Shown here one piece after another: positions 31,720 to 42,072 of a stretch of 64,000 nt of DNA; the stretch's first letter is position 1; each line of letters opens with the position of its first letter. Where the stretch lies: positions 372,001 to 436,000 of the forward strand of contig JARVLF010000012.1 of NCBI GenBank assembly GCA_030849465.1. The letters are read 5' to 3'. Position numbers and translations under genes: made by a program. The notes under the pieces are model-generated. The model did no database searches and was not told the origin of the DNA. It saw only the letters and a program-made list of their open reading frames with translations. Origin of the DNA: Moesziomyces globuligerus. Its lineage: Eukaryota; Basidiomycota; Ustilaginomycetes; Ustilaginales; Ustilaginaceae.

Positions 31720-33612
31720 ATGTCGGGCCGACAGCTTTATGCACGCATCGAAGAGGCCGGGAACCTCCTCAAGTTCCCGGCATTTGTGTGGCTCCCGGCG
31801 TGTCCTCATCCCGACATCCGAGCGTTCCTCACTGCTGATCAGGCGGATCCTGTCAAACTCATCGCACTCTCGATCAATCGCAGCACGCCCGGATACGGTC
31901 AAGCGGCGCTTCCGTACAAGCTCCAAATCGCACTCAGGTGGGGCATCCCAGCGGACCGCATCAAGGCGCTCAGCGTCAGCGTAGATGGTCTATGGGTCTT
32001 GGTGCAGGACAGCGACGATTGGCGCGACTGCATCTCGACCATATTCTCCCACGTTTTTCACGACTACAGAGCCGATGGCTGCGTCATTGCGCCGAGCGTC
32101 CACATTAGGGTGCTGCTCGACATCCCAACCCCGGTAGCCGCTCCGCGACGTGTCGTTCAGACCACGCCGCCATCAACCTCCTCCCATCGCACTCAAAACG
32201 CCGCCGCCGCGCGGACTGGCTCTGTACCTCGTACTGAGGCATCATCCCAGGTCGTTGGCATCTCCAGCAATGACAAGCAACCACCTTCGTATCCGCAGGC
32301 TACCCAGGCGGCTTCTCCGTCGCAGCCCAGCACCTCCGGCTCACCGCCTGAGGCTCTGTCTAGTCCGTTGCAGCAGACCAGCGCGCGGGCTCAGCCAGGT
32401 GTCTCTCCGCAGCCATCTCTGACCTCTGCCCCAGCGTTGGCATCCACGATAGCCAACGAGGTGGTCGGCTCCGTCCTTCACGCCCTCCAGCCGGTCTCGC
32501 GCGATCTACCCGTGCTCCTCTCCGGCCTCATGCTGTCCCTGGCCCCGCAAGCCATCAATGCGATCCAGAATATCGCAAGCACGCCTTCCGCTGGCCATGC
32601 CGCACGCTCGCAATCTGCACCCCAGCCGCAAGCCCCCGTCGCGCCTGTAGACGCCTCGAGCCCGGTCAACACAGCATCGCCTCGCGCCACCACAACCTCT
32701 GCTCCAGCTACGCCTGTCACGCCACCACAGCAGAGTGGCACCACCGAGAGACAGACGCTGATCGGCGGCCTGTTCGATGAGCTCGCGCGCCTGCGTGCAC
32801 AGCCATCCTCAGCCCCAGCCCCAGCCTCAGCCGCAGCCTTGGCGCCGCAGCAAGCACCAGCGACCTCTGCACCGGGCGACACCACGCAGCAGCCCAGTGG
32901 AGAGACGTCGATGAGCGCGGAGCTCGGTGTGGCATTCGCCGAGATGCTGTCACAGGCCGATGCTGCGTCAGCCGAACCGGGCGAGGGGCAGGAGGACGAG
33001 GAATTTTCCGTCGTCTCTACGCCCTCGACGTCGGCTCAGCGACGGTCGCGATCTCGATCTCGCTCTCGCTCGCCCCGTCGCGGTCTGGTGTCGGGGACGA
33101 TGCTGACGGTTCTGATGCTGTTCACCTTGCTCATCGGTTTGGTGGCACCGACGGGAGCGAGTGCGTTGAATCCGCACGCGCTGTCGCGCGATGGGGGCAT
33201 CGAGGCGAGACAAACGGGTCGGCAGCTGCATCTCTGCAAGTGCACGTGCTTCGGCACCAACTCGACGCTCGTTCCGCTCTATGCGCCCGCGGATCCGGCC
33301 AAGCCGTGCAGCACGTGCACGCGCCAGTTCTGCCTCGACCAGAGCCTCGACATGTGCAAGGGCGCCAAGCTCGAACACACCGATCACGACGTCGGCACCG
33401 GCTTCGAGGGAGACGTATGGGCAAAGTGCTTCGAACGCGATAGCTACAAGGACCAGAGCATCATCACTCTCTACCTCCTCGTCCTTGTCGGCCTCATCAT
33501 CGCAGCCGCCATGAGAGGCAGGATGCAAGGCTGGTACAACGATTACCAATCCCTCGGCCCACAGGGAATCTACAATGCCGTTCGACAGTCTCCATGGCGC
33601 CTCGGTAGGTGA
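31720..33612 (+). CDS. Two-module protein with a C-terminal Cys-rich membrane module
   Basis: Continuous single-exon frame of 630 residues from ATG 31720. Module 1 (residues 1-145) looks globular: RQLYARIEEAGNLLKFPAFVWL, then YGQAALPYKLQIALRWGIPADRI; family not recognised. A linker of about 300 residues is Ser/Pro/Ala/Gln-rich and ends in an RS-repeat (RRSRSRSRSRSPRRG). Module 2 begins at Met461 (nt 33100) with a hydrophobic stretch MLTVLMLFTLLIGLVAPTG. A Cys-rich segment follows (LCKCTCFGTNSTLVPLYAP, CSTCTRQFCLD, CKGAK), then a second membrane helix (IITLYLLVLVGLIIAAAM). Module 2 resembles small conserved fungal membrane proteins that start with a signal peptide. The frame may therefore be a real fusion or two overlapping products. 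Confidence 0.7.
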   Translation: MSGRQLYARIEEAGNLLKFPAFVWLPACPHPDIRAFLTADQADPVKLIALSINRSTPGYGQAALPYKLQIALRWGIPADRIKALSVSVDGLWVLVQDSDDWRDCISTIFSHVFHDYRADGCVIAPSVHIRVLLDIPTPVAAPRRVVQTTPPSTSSHRTQNAAAARTGSVPRTEASSQVVGISSNDKQPPSYPQATQAASPSQPSTSGSPPEALSSPLQQTSARAQPGVSPQPSLTSAPALASTIANEVVGSVLHALQPVSRDLPVLLSGLMLSLAPQAINAIQNIASTPSAGHAARSQSAPQPQAPVAPVDASSPVNTASPRATTTSAPATPVTPPQQSGTTERQTLIGGLFDELARLRAQPSSAPAPASAAALAPQQAPATSAPGDTTQQPSGETSMSAELGVAFAEMLSQADAASAEPGEGQEDEEFSVVSTPSTSAQRRSRSRSRSRSPRRGLVSGTMLTVLMLFTLLIGLVAPTGASALNPHALSRDGGIEARQTGRQLHLCKCTCFGTNSTLVPLYAPADPAKPCSTCTRQFCLDQSLDMCKGAKLEHTDHDVGTGFEGDVWAKCFERDSYKDQSIITLYLLVLVGLIIAAAMRGRMQGWYNDYQSLGPQGIYNAVRQSPWRLGR

Positions 33613-33761
33613 TTTTCACGTGCTGCAATTCCAAGTCCAGCCATGACTCGCTCTGTTCCGATGTCGGAACGAAGTCTGGCCAATGTGATGAGGAGCTCTA
33701 CACTACCGTTTCGAGCAAGGCAAGCGGCGCTCGAGGGGTTGAAGGGCGCGTGACGCGTGGG

Positions 33762-35849
33762 TTACTTGGGACCGGCGAGGAGTTTTTCGACCTCCGAGTG
33801 GTAGCCACCGATCATCTCGAGCACGGCGTGCACTCTGGCGTACCAGAGGTTTTCGACAAAGTAACCGGCGATGGCGTCGGGCACGTCGGCCTTGCGGTGG
33901 CACGACTGGGCGTGCTTCCACCAGTAGATCTCGACGACCTTGAGTTCGGTCTGCTTGGGTCCCTGCATGTCGACGTACTTGTGGCATGCGTGGCAGAGCC
34001 CCTGGATGAGCTGCTTGCGCTCCTTGGGCTTCGCAAACGCCTGCACGCGCGTGCGGAACTTGATCGGCGGCGTAAAAGGTAACCCCGTCAACGCCGACAC
34101 GCCGTGGAAGTTCTGCAGGTGGTAGTTGTAAGCTACACACCCCCGACACAAGTCACCCAACTTCAGTACATCTTTCTCGATATCAAGCGCGGCCACATGA
34201 GGGGTTGTAGCTTACCCGAAAACTTGGTCTTGAAGAACCGCACCATCCCCTCTTCGTAACTATCATCACGTACACAAGGTCGGAAGAGATAACCAATCAG
34301 CCTCGTTGAGTCCAGCAATGTGCACTTGACCTCGCTTGGGTGCGGAGCTTCACACTGACCAAATAGGACACATGCCGACCTTCTGCGCTCCGACTCCTTT
34401 CACGAACCGGGGCGTGTAGAGGTCCAGGATCGAGCGCGGCTTGTTGAACGATCCATGTACCGTCTGTGCTCGATCGACCGTCTCGCGAAGCTCATCCTCG
34501 AAGCTGTGACGCAGAAATGCAAGGCAACGGACAATCACTGAGGGCGTGGTTCTGGGCAGACGACGCAAATGCCCACACAGTACTTACTCGTTATGGCCAA
34601 GACCTCTCAGGAGCATCTCGAGCACCTCGGGGCTGACAGACGAGGGCACCAGATACCGTTGGTACAGCAGAGGAAACTCGGCATGGATCTCCCACTCTTT
34701 CGGAAAGATTCGTTGGCCTTTCTCCCTCACTGTTGCGGGCTTGATGTCCTCGAGAGCATCCATATCGGCGAAGAGCATCTCCGGCAAATCCTCTGCGCCG
34801 GACCTGTAGGCCTGAGTCGATAATCCAGCGGGGGCAGAGCTGCGATCCGCCATCATGCTCAGAGCGGGTCCCGGACTGGTTTCTTCAGCCTGACTGACTG
34901 TGTCTCGTTCCCCCTCGTCGAAATAGCCGGTCAATCTCTCTCCAGGCGGCGTGAAGAGCGCTGCGAGGCTGCGTCGAGGCACTTCGTCCTTTTTGCGGAG
35001 CTTGTACTTTCCCGAAGAAGGCGACGAAAGACCGCTGGTTCCAGAACCAGAGCCAGTCCCCTCCGATTCGCGCAAAGGCGGGTCTCGCGTGCTGGTGTTG
35101 GAGATAAGAGCGTGAGCCAGCGCTTTCGACGCCGTCGAGCCCTTGCGGCTTCTCGAAGCTGTCCCCTGTACCAGCGATGCACTCTGAGATCTTGTCGAGC
35201 TGCTCCGTCGGCGCCGTTTTGCCGTGATAGCGAAGGCACCGTCAAGGCTCGATACAGAGCGCTGCATAGTGGTCGAACTCTGGGCAGAATTTGAAGGCCC
35301 GAACGTCAGTTGAGCGCCTAGACTCGAGTCGTGGGGCAGATCGGCGTCAAAGTGTACGTCGCCGCGCGTCGCCATCGTGTGAGGCGCTTTTCCGCCCTGA
35401 GCAGGGTGAGGGTGGGGAAACGGAGACGCGATCTCGTCCGCAGCCAGGCTCGCCACAGTGCTGAAGCTTGTGTCGCCGGTCTCGGTCGTCCAGAAGGAAT
35501 GATCCGCGTTGTAGCTTTCGTCCGGCTCCCCTTCTGCATCCTCATCGCAAGAGGAATAGACGTGCACAGATGGTGCCTCGGCGGAAAATCCGCCGTGGAC
35601 CGCTTGGTGCTGGCCCGACCCACTGGAATGGTAAGCTCCGCAGACGAGACCTTGTCCGAAAAACGTTGCAGCCTGGGAGGAAAGAGCATGGACAGGGTCG
35701 ATGTATTTGTCTGGAGAGATGCACTCCGGGGTTCTCTTGAGCTCCGTCGATCGAAATGCCTGCTGGAGGCTCGGGGTGTTGCAATCGATATGGGTGACCG
35801 CGTCTTGAGAGTGGGGCAGAATGCCGGCGCCGAATGGTGTAGTCACCAT
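33762..35849 (-). CDS. Rua1 C-terminal-domain protein (zinc-finger-like regulator)
   Basis: Exons (minus strand) are 35849-34588, 34503-34360, 34259-34216 and 34132-33762, with introns of 84, 100 and 83 bp, giving 606 residues. All junction phases agree (GA|C, TG|T, G|CT). The first 430 residues are Ser/Thr-rich and disordered with a basic KRRRRSSSTRS patch. The C-terminal domain has LDLYTPRFVKG, a CPIC...HLQNFH motif, then a second zinc-type motif LCHACHKYVDMQGPK...WWKHAQSCH. This matches the fungal Rua1_C family (formerly DUF4451), named after the Ustilago ustilagic-acid cluster activator. The neighbours here are not glycolipid genes, so this is probably a paralogue. The second donor is weak (GTCAGT). 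The frame stays open upstream of the chosen ATG (see findings). Confidence 0.78.
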
Positions 35850-37796
35850 GGGTGAGAGGATGATCTTGGGGAAGAGTCGCTGGACAGCGGTGTCGTGATA
35901 ATCGCGAGCAAGTTCAGCAAGGCCGTCGCTACGAATGAACCTAGCAAGCTACTAGAGGGATCCGGAAAGGGTCTTAGAAGCAAGGTCTTTGGGTTGGTGG
36001 ATGAGTAGGATCGACGTCAGATGTCTCGACGAAGTGTGAGTCGAACACAGTATTTGTAGAGGAGGCATGTGCTGACACGCTACCAAACGCACATCTGAGG
36101 TCGAGCACAAGGGAGGTATCTGCAGACGTCCGCCCCTGCCAATCACACTTTCAGGTTACACAAGGCTCGGTTCGATGCAGTCCACTGCGTCCAAGTAGCA
36201 AGTAGCCTGTCCTGCCCTCTGCGTTTCGAAGCAAGCTGTCATTGATTGCATGTCGTGACAGTTGCCAATCATTTGCGTAGGGGAGGCCGCCGCCCTCTGC
36301 ATGAGCTGCACATTCACTGTGTCAACAGACCCGGAAGAGCACTGCTGTCACGTACCTCCAGCATCATGGTGGCTTGTTCGGGAGCATACAGCTGGCTCGG
36401 GAGGCTCGATGGAACGCCGCGAAAGAAGTGGGAAAGGAGGAAGGCGCCTCCGTCGGCAAAGCTTGCGAAGTGTACTGCATAGCCCGATCCGAACGCACAG
36501 CAACATGTGCTCACTTGCAAGATCCGAGAGATCGACGCTTCCTTCAAGATAGCCACACCTCGCTTTTCGCTTGAGAGATTGTCTGTTCTTGGTCCTGGCT
36601 AGCCTGTCGTTGACATGCAACGAGCAGCTTTGACTGGACGACGAGCTTCGGTCACTCTCCGAGCGAATCTCAAAAACGAAGAAAAAGTCGAGAGAATGCA
36701 TCACCACACGAGCCTCTCTAAACTGTATGCGCAGAGCCGGCATCAATGTGGAGTCCACGAAGTGCGCATGCATTCGCCTGTCGAGTCGGATAGCACCTTG
36801 CTTCGGGGGCCGAGGCTACGGCCTTCGAGACGGAAAAGGAGGCAACGCAGCAAGCCACGTCAGCGATGGCTAGAGCGCGCCAGAGATACGGGCTGCAGCA
36901 GAGGTCAGGTACAGTGATGGTGCAAGAGTGAGATTGGCGCGCAGAACACAGCACGTTCAAGTGAAGAAGCGAAAGGGCGAGTGAGGCAAGGTGTGGAGCG
37001 AAAGAAAGCCAAGCACCAGGGGAGGGGCAAGACACCTGCCGCCGTTCGGCTCTCGTGCCGACAAGAGTAAAGAGAAAGTGTCTCCACGCTGAGGCCTCAG
37101 AGGCGCCTGCCTTGCGAGAGTGGCCACAAGGCAGCCACGACTGCAAGGCCGGGCCAAGGTCTGGAAGCTGACTCACTCGCCGCTCGAGTTCAGCAGCATC
37201 GGCAGCGTCGAGATGCCTGTCGCCAAATCGACGCGGCTGAAAGGAGCGAGTGGCAAAGATTCAGCAGAGGGATGGGCTGAGGGAACGAGCGCTAGGCAGT
37301 GCGATTTTCGCTGCACACGCTCTTCCAGAAATCACAGATCCCGGCGCTCTGGTTGCAACTGTTGCGCAAGAAGCAGGCGCACGTCCAGCCAGCAGACGGC
37401 GATAGTCCGCAAAGATGGCCTCCACAGGCATCTCGACGCGCACACGTCCTCCTTCACACTTCATCAGCGAAGTCGCTACGCGTACAGCCTAAGCCCGTCA
37501 AGCCTCGACGTACGCGGGGTGAGAGGGCCTGGACACTTGCGCCCATTCACGGACGATCCGTCGGAAACGCTGAGCGTCGACCACAGAGGTGCTGCACAGC
37601 TGACAGCTGGAAGTAGCGCCGGCTCTCAGCGAGAGTCGAGTGTCTCCAACTCTCAGTCTCCCTTCTCGGCGCAGACAGACGAGCTTGCAGCCTCAACAGG
37701 CATGGCCACGATTCGACTTCGCGTGCGACGATCTTCAGATTGAAATGGAGCCTGGTGCAGGATGAAGGGCTCAAGTGCCGATCCGGGTCGAGAGTT
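35850..37796. other. Ambiguous region, possible small minus-strand gene
   Basis: No complete gene model can be supported. On the minus strand around 37177-37464 two segments read as protein and join in phase: an open stretch ending ...GSVISGRA at a GTGTGC donor (37318), and a 60-nt segment 37236-37177 between a TTTCAG acceptor and a GTGAGT donor encoding RVDLATGISTLPMLLNSSGE. Further canonical donors lie at 37513 and 36355. A plus-strand open frame at 37120-37743 overlaps but looks like a shadow. The part next to 35850 should hold the promoter or first exon of the Rua1-domain gene. Confidence 0.3.
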
Positions 37797-38923
37797 TCAG
37801 AAGAGGACGAGCTTCGTAGGAGAGGAGGATCGCTTGAGCGCGGCCATGACAGCATCGAGTGCGAGCAGCTTCATCAGCTCGTCCCTCGTCTCGAACGAGT
37901 CAAAGACGCTGCGCTGCTTGGCGTCGACCCAGGTTTGATCGATGACGATGGCCTGGAGCGAGTCGAGATGCAGGCTTCCCGAGGCGATCAGCGCGGCAAC
38001 GCGCTGCGGCGTGCCGGATGCGAGCGGAGTCGTATGTTCGCGCAGCCACGCCTCGTGCTCCTTGAGCTTGAAGTGGCGAGCAAACAGCTTGGCCACCGAG
38101 AAGCCGCCCAGCAGCTCCTTGGTCTCTTTCGGCCCCGATCGTGCCTCCTTGTCAGACGCATCCTTCTTGGAAGAGCCGTTGGTGAGTTTGCGCTTCTTGG
38201 CCGGTCCCGCCGAAGCATCTTCCTTGGTGGACTCGGCGAGTCGAGGTCCCAAAGATCGCAGTCCACGTGCGAGATCGGCGGCACGCAGAGCATTGCCTGT
38301 CAGCACGACGAGCGCTGGATGTCCGGGCTTTGCCACGCTCGGATGCTTGCTGTCCTGGATGCACTTTGCTATCGAAGGCAGGCACTTGCGCACGAACGCG
38401 GCCAGGGTATCGACGGTGCGCGGCTGGTCGAACGAGGTGGTGTCGAGGAGCATCGACTCGCGAATCCGAAGCTCCTCGAGTTCCAGCTCGCTGAGCTTGG
38501 AGAAAGATGCCGTCTGCTTTGACGCAAGGTAGTCGGCCTGTAGGTCGGCTGGTTGCGCGGCAACCGAGCCAACACCCTGTGCGAGCTCGGCTGAGATCGC
38601 CGCTCGCTGTTGCAGATGCAGATCATTGAGAACGATGAATGTCAGTGGTCAAGATCATCCGATGTTCAGCAGGCTGAGATCCGACGTACCTTCTGCTTTC
38701 GAGCCTTCTCCTTCTCCTTGCGTTTGCGCTTCTTGTCCAGCTTGCGTGCAGCTTCGTCCTTGCTCTCCTGTGGTGTCGACGCGGAAGCCGGTGCAGCGTT
38801 TTCGGGGGCCTCGTTCGAGTGTACGGGCTCGTCCTGGATACTAACGGCGCCGTCATCGGAGCCTATGATGGAGCTTGCATCATTCTCGTCGATAAGGTAG
38901 TTCTCTTCCAATGTGTCGGCCAT
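37797..38923 (-). CDS. CMS1: Cms1-like 90S pre-ribosome protein
   Basis: Exons (minus strand) are 38923-38690 and 38606-37797 with an 83-bp intron (GTACGT...CTGAC...CAACAG), giving 347 residues. The N terminus is acidic, then strongly basic (KLDKKRKRKEKEKARKQK), as expected for a nucleolar protein. The body shows the Cms1 family pattern, a degenerate helicase-like fold: PALVVLTGNALRAADLARGLR, VAKLFARHFKLKEHEAWL, ASGTPQRVAALIASGSLHLDSLQAIVIDQTWVDAKQRSV. In yeast Cms1 belongs to the U3-containing small-subunit processome. It is divergent to the ING-family gene with a 474-bp shared promoter. Confidence 0.88.
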
Positions 38924-39397
38924 TTTCCGTCGAGATGCGGAGGATGCTATGGATAGAAGAGTGCAGCTGGAAGGGTCCCTTTTCGCTTCTTCGAGCGAGT
39001 GTGGAGGAGTCGTGCAGGTTTGCAAGGAAGAAAGCGCCAAAAATTGTGGCGATTTTTCGGAAATCGGCCAAGTTGGGCGGTCGAGTTGGGACCCAAAGTG
39101 CTGCAGCTGTCGCGTCTGCATCGTGGACCCTGACCATCATCATCGCCACCCAGTGCGCCTTTGGAAGGCCGCCATCAGCCCGAACGGTCCACGAACAGCC
39201 TCGAGCTTGTTGAGCGAGCTAGTAACGGTCTCGTTTCTCTGTTCCGGTTGCAATCCTCAGAGACGACCGGTGCTGCTGCCACGACTGGCGGACGCATCAG
39301 ACACGAGCATCCAACGGGCACGCCCCCTTCATCTCTCTTCGACCAGGACCGCCTCTGTTCGGCTGCACGCTAGCATCCAGTCACGACAAATCTCACC
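38924..39397. promoter_or_regulatory. Divergent CMS1 / ING promoter
   Basis: A 474-bp region between two start codons. It has a short A/T-rich patch near 39028-39065 and no gene. A shared bidirectional promoter is the simplest reading. Confidence 0.5.
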
Positions 39398-40420
39398 ATG
39401 ATGTACATCGAGGATCCCGCCGAGATCGCCGCGATCGCGACCGAGTTCATCTCGAACCTGGACAACCTGCCACAGGAAGTGAGCCACCTGGTCAAGGAGA
39501 TCGAGCACAAGGACGTCAAGATCCAAGATCTCATGCCGAAGATCGCAGCACGAGAGGCACAGCTGAGGGAGCTGCTGCAGAAAGGCGGAAGCGGACTGGC
39601 GAATCCGGCGGGTAGCCTGTCGGAAGCGGATCGGGTCAAGGCGGACAAGCTGGCGGAGAAGATCCGCACCGACTATGGACGAGCGGACGAATGGGGCGCG
39701 CAGAAGGAAGCACTCAGTCTACGCCTATGGCGCTCGATCCACGCGCATCATAAGCATCTGAAGGAGGAGATGGCGAAGATCAGCCCGTCGGTGCTGAACA
39801 ACTACTCTGCGACGGCCTCGATCGGCACGCCCCAACTGCCGTCGCTCTCTGCGCTGCCAGCCGCGCTCGCTGGGCTCAAGAGTCCAGCTGTGGAGCACGA
39901 TTCGCCGTTGGCAGGTATGAAGCGAAAGGGCAGCCTCCTGTCGCCTGGCGTGGGAACGCTGACGCCGGGCACGCCGATGAGTGCCGCGGCGCGAGCTCGA
40001 GCGGGCGGACGCACAACGCCGGTCGACTCTGGATCACCTGCTCCGCCCGAGCGAGGGCTGGGCAGCTCGGTGCGGGGCATGGGGGGTGCGCGGAAAGCGC
40101 GTGGAGGCTCGCTGTCGGCGAGCGGGCCGGGCCGCTCTGCGCTGTCGCAGAGCACCGAGTTCGGATCGCTGGCGGGACTGGAGGGCTTCGAGGGCGAAGG
40201 CGGCGAGGGCGAGGAGGGGGAAGAGAAGGACGATACGCCGTACTGCTTCTGCCAGCGCGTATCGTTTGGCGAGATGATCGGATGCGACAACGCTGAGAAC
40301 GACCCGGACTGCAAGGAGTGGTTCCACATCGGCTGCGTCGGCGTGACCAAGCCTCTGCCGCAGAAATGGTACTGCTCGGAATGCCTGGCCAAGCTCAAGA
40401 ACAAGCGCCGACGCCAGTGA
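39398..40420 (+). CDS. ING-family PHD-finger protein
   Basis: Single-exon protein of 340 residues with tandem ATGs at the start. The N-terminal ING domain ([20 protein letters not shown], then [12 protein letters not shown]) spans about residues 3-110. A Ser/Gly/Pro-rich linker and a Glu/Gly patch follow. The C-terminal Cys4-His-Cys3 PHD finger (about residues 280-330) has [33 protein letters not shown] and WYCSEC, then KNKRRRQ. The YCxC...GEMIGCDN...W pocket is the H3K4me3-reading type. Oddly, about five residues (ENDP region) are inserted between GCDN and the next Cys. Yeast relatives Yng2, Yng1 and Pho23 sit in NuA4, NuA3 and Rpd3L; which complex this one joins cannot be decided. Confidence 0.9.
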   Translation: MMYIEDPAEIAAIATEFISNLDNLPQEVSHLVKEIEHKDVKIQDLMPKIAAREAQLRELLQKGGSGLANPAGSLSEADRVKADKLAEKIRTDYGRADEWGAQKEALSLRLWRSIHAHHKHLKEEMAKISPSVLNNYSATASIGTPQLPSLSALPAALAGLKSPAVEHDSPLAGMKRKGSLLSPGVGTLTPGTPMSAAARARAGGRTTPVDSGSPAPPERGLGSSVRGMGGARKARGGSLSASGPGRSALSQSTEFGSLAGLEGFEGEGGEGEEGEEKDDTPYCFCQRVSFGEMIGCDNAENDPDCKEWFHIGCVGVTKPLPQKWYCSECLAKLKNKRRRQ

Positions 40421-41445
40421 TCCGTCGTTGCCCTCTCCCATGCCATGCCATCCTGCTGTACTTTCTGGCACAGCACCAGACTCATTTGTAATCATAGTAT
40501 ACCCAGCACGACGCTTGAAACAGAGATGCTCGAGAAACCGCCAAAGGATCGGATCTGCCCGATCTGAGAGCATCCGAGGCGTCGATGCACGATGCGACAC
40601 GCTTCGGGATGGAAAGCAGCCGGCATTTGAATTCGCCGCAGAGCGAGCCAGGCGGTGGGGGCGGGCTTCGGATCGGCCGTGGCGGATCTGGAGGTCGCTG
40701 TTGCCTCATGGAAGCGACGAGCGCGTCTCTGGAACCCCTCGTCCTGCGACATGATTGGGCGGACGCTTCCAATCTGGCCGAAGCTGGCGAGTCGGTTCGG
40801 GACGACGAGCTCAGAGGGCTCGCTGGAGCGGTCGGAAATGCGTGAGCATTGGCGTAAAACGGGCGGCTGATGGGCGGCGCATCGAGGCCATCTAGGCGAG
40901 ATCCAATCAGGCATGTGTATTACTGCTCCAGTGCTGCTCCAGACGAGCTGTGCTTCGGCGACCACAGAGTCTCAGAGGTAAGGCTAGCTCGACGTCAAAT
41001 CGCTCAGACGCAAATTTTGGCTCGGACAAGCAGCGGACAGACGCGAGCTGCAGCAAAAGTTTTTTTTGGTGGTCGCTCGCCCAGCAGTGGAGGCGTCTGT
41101 CTGTCTTCTCACGTCGCCAGAAGACGCATTTCGGAAGAAAAATTTGGATCAAGCGGGCAAGCGTCGAGTTCGTTCCCCGCTCTCTCTCCACTGCCCAGCC
41201 CGCCATGCCGCGATGGAGAGCACGAATCGGGAAGGGCATTTTTCCCATCCTACTCGGAATCCTACCGAACCCAAGCGCAGGGTTATTGGCTGCCTGGCCA
41301 GGCCGACGCGCCCGCGGCTAGACGCCCCAGCGTACTGTACTGTACAGCGCGGTCGCGTCCAAGCTGAAAGCGGACAGTTCCACTTGAAAATGATTTTTTT
41401 CTCCCTCTCCTCCTGCCTGCCTGACTGAAGATCCTGCCGAAGATG
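40421..41445. other. Intergenic region upstream of URA2
   Basis: No gene is seen. Two overlapping TACTGTAC octamers occur at 41333-41345. The region carries the ING-gene 3' end and probable URA2 promoter. Confidence 0.4.
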
Positions 41446-42072
41446 CTCCTTCCACTCACCCGCGGCTGGACGCACGGTCGTTTTTTTTCTCTCTCTCTCT
41501 TTTTCGAGCGGCCGCGCCTCGAGGAAAGCTTAGTCGGTTGGACGGCGCTCCCACCATCTTCCTTCTCTTCCTCCTTCTTCCTCCTCTCTCTCCTCTCCTT
41601 CCTCTCTAGCGAGCATCAACACACGCAAGACAGGAAGGAGGTCGAACGAGGTCCAAGAACTCGATCTGATCTGCCAATCCAAATCACGCCGTCTCTCTGA
41701 CAGCCCCTTTCCGCCTTCTCCTTCCTTGATTGTGTTCATCGTCCAACCACCAATCCTCCATCTTCGCTTTTCACCGCGAATCTCTTCGTTCGGACTCGTC
41801 GAGCCGCGCTCGCACTTGTTCACAACGCTAGACGCCTCCCCTCCACCCCCTTCGTCCCCACCAGCGACACCCTCGTCTCCCCGCCGAGTTCGCTCTCTTT
41901 CCCCACAAAAATAGCCTCACTCTGAACAGAGCAAGCTTCACTGCTGTTCGAGGTTGATCACTTTCTTTCGGACTCTTAGCATCCCTGTGATCCGGCGCTT
42001 TCTACAGCAGACGATCACTGCACCTCCCCCCAAACCCTCTTCTTCTCCCCTTTTTTTGGCTAGTTTTTCACC
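41446..42072 (+). promoter_or_regulatory. ATG-free pyrimidine-rich leader of URA2
   Basis: 627 bases directly before the URA2 start contain no ATG, with long CT runs (T-run at 41481, CTCTCTCT and TTCCTCC stretches at 41560-41610, C-runs at 42025). Fits a long unstructured mRNA leader plus core promoter. Confidence 0.55.

Noticed and set aside
37120..37743. A 207-codon plus-strand frame next to CMS1
   Set aside because: Low-complexity Ser/Arg composition without motifs, overlapping better minus-strand candidate exons.
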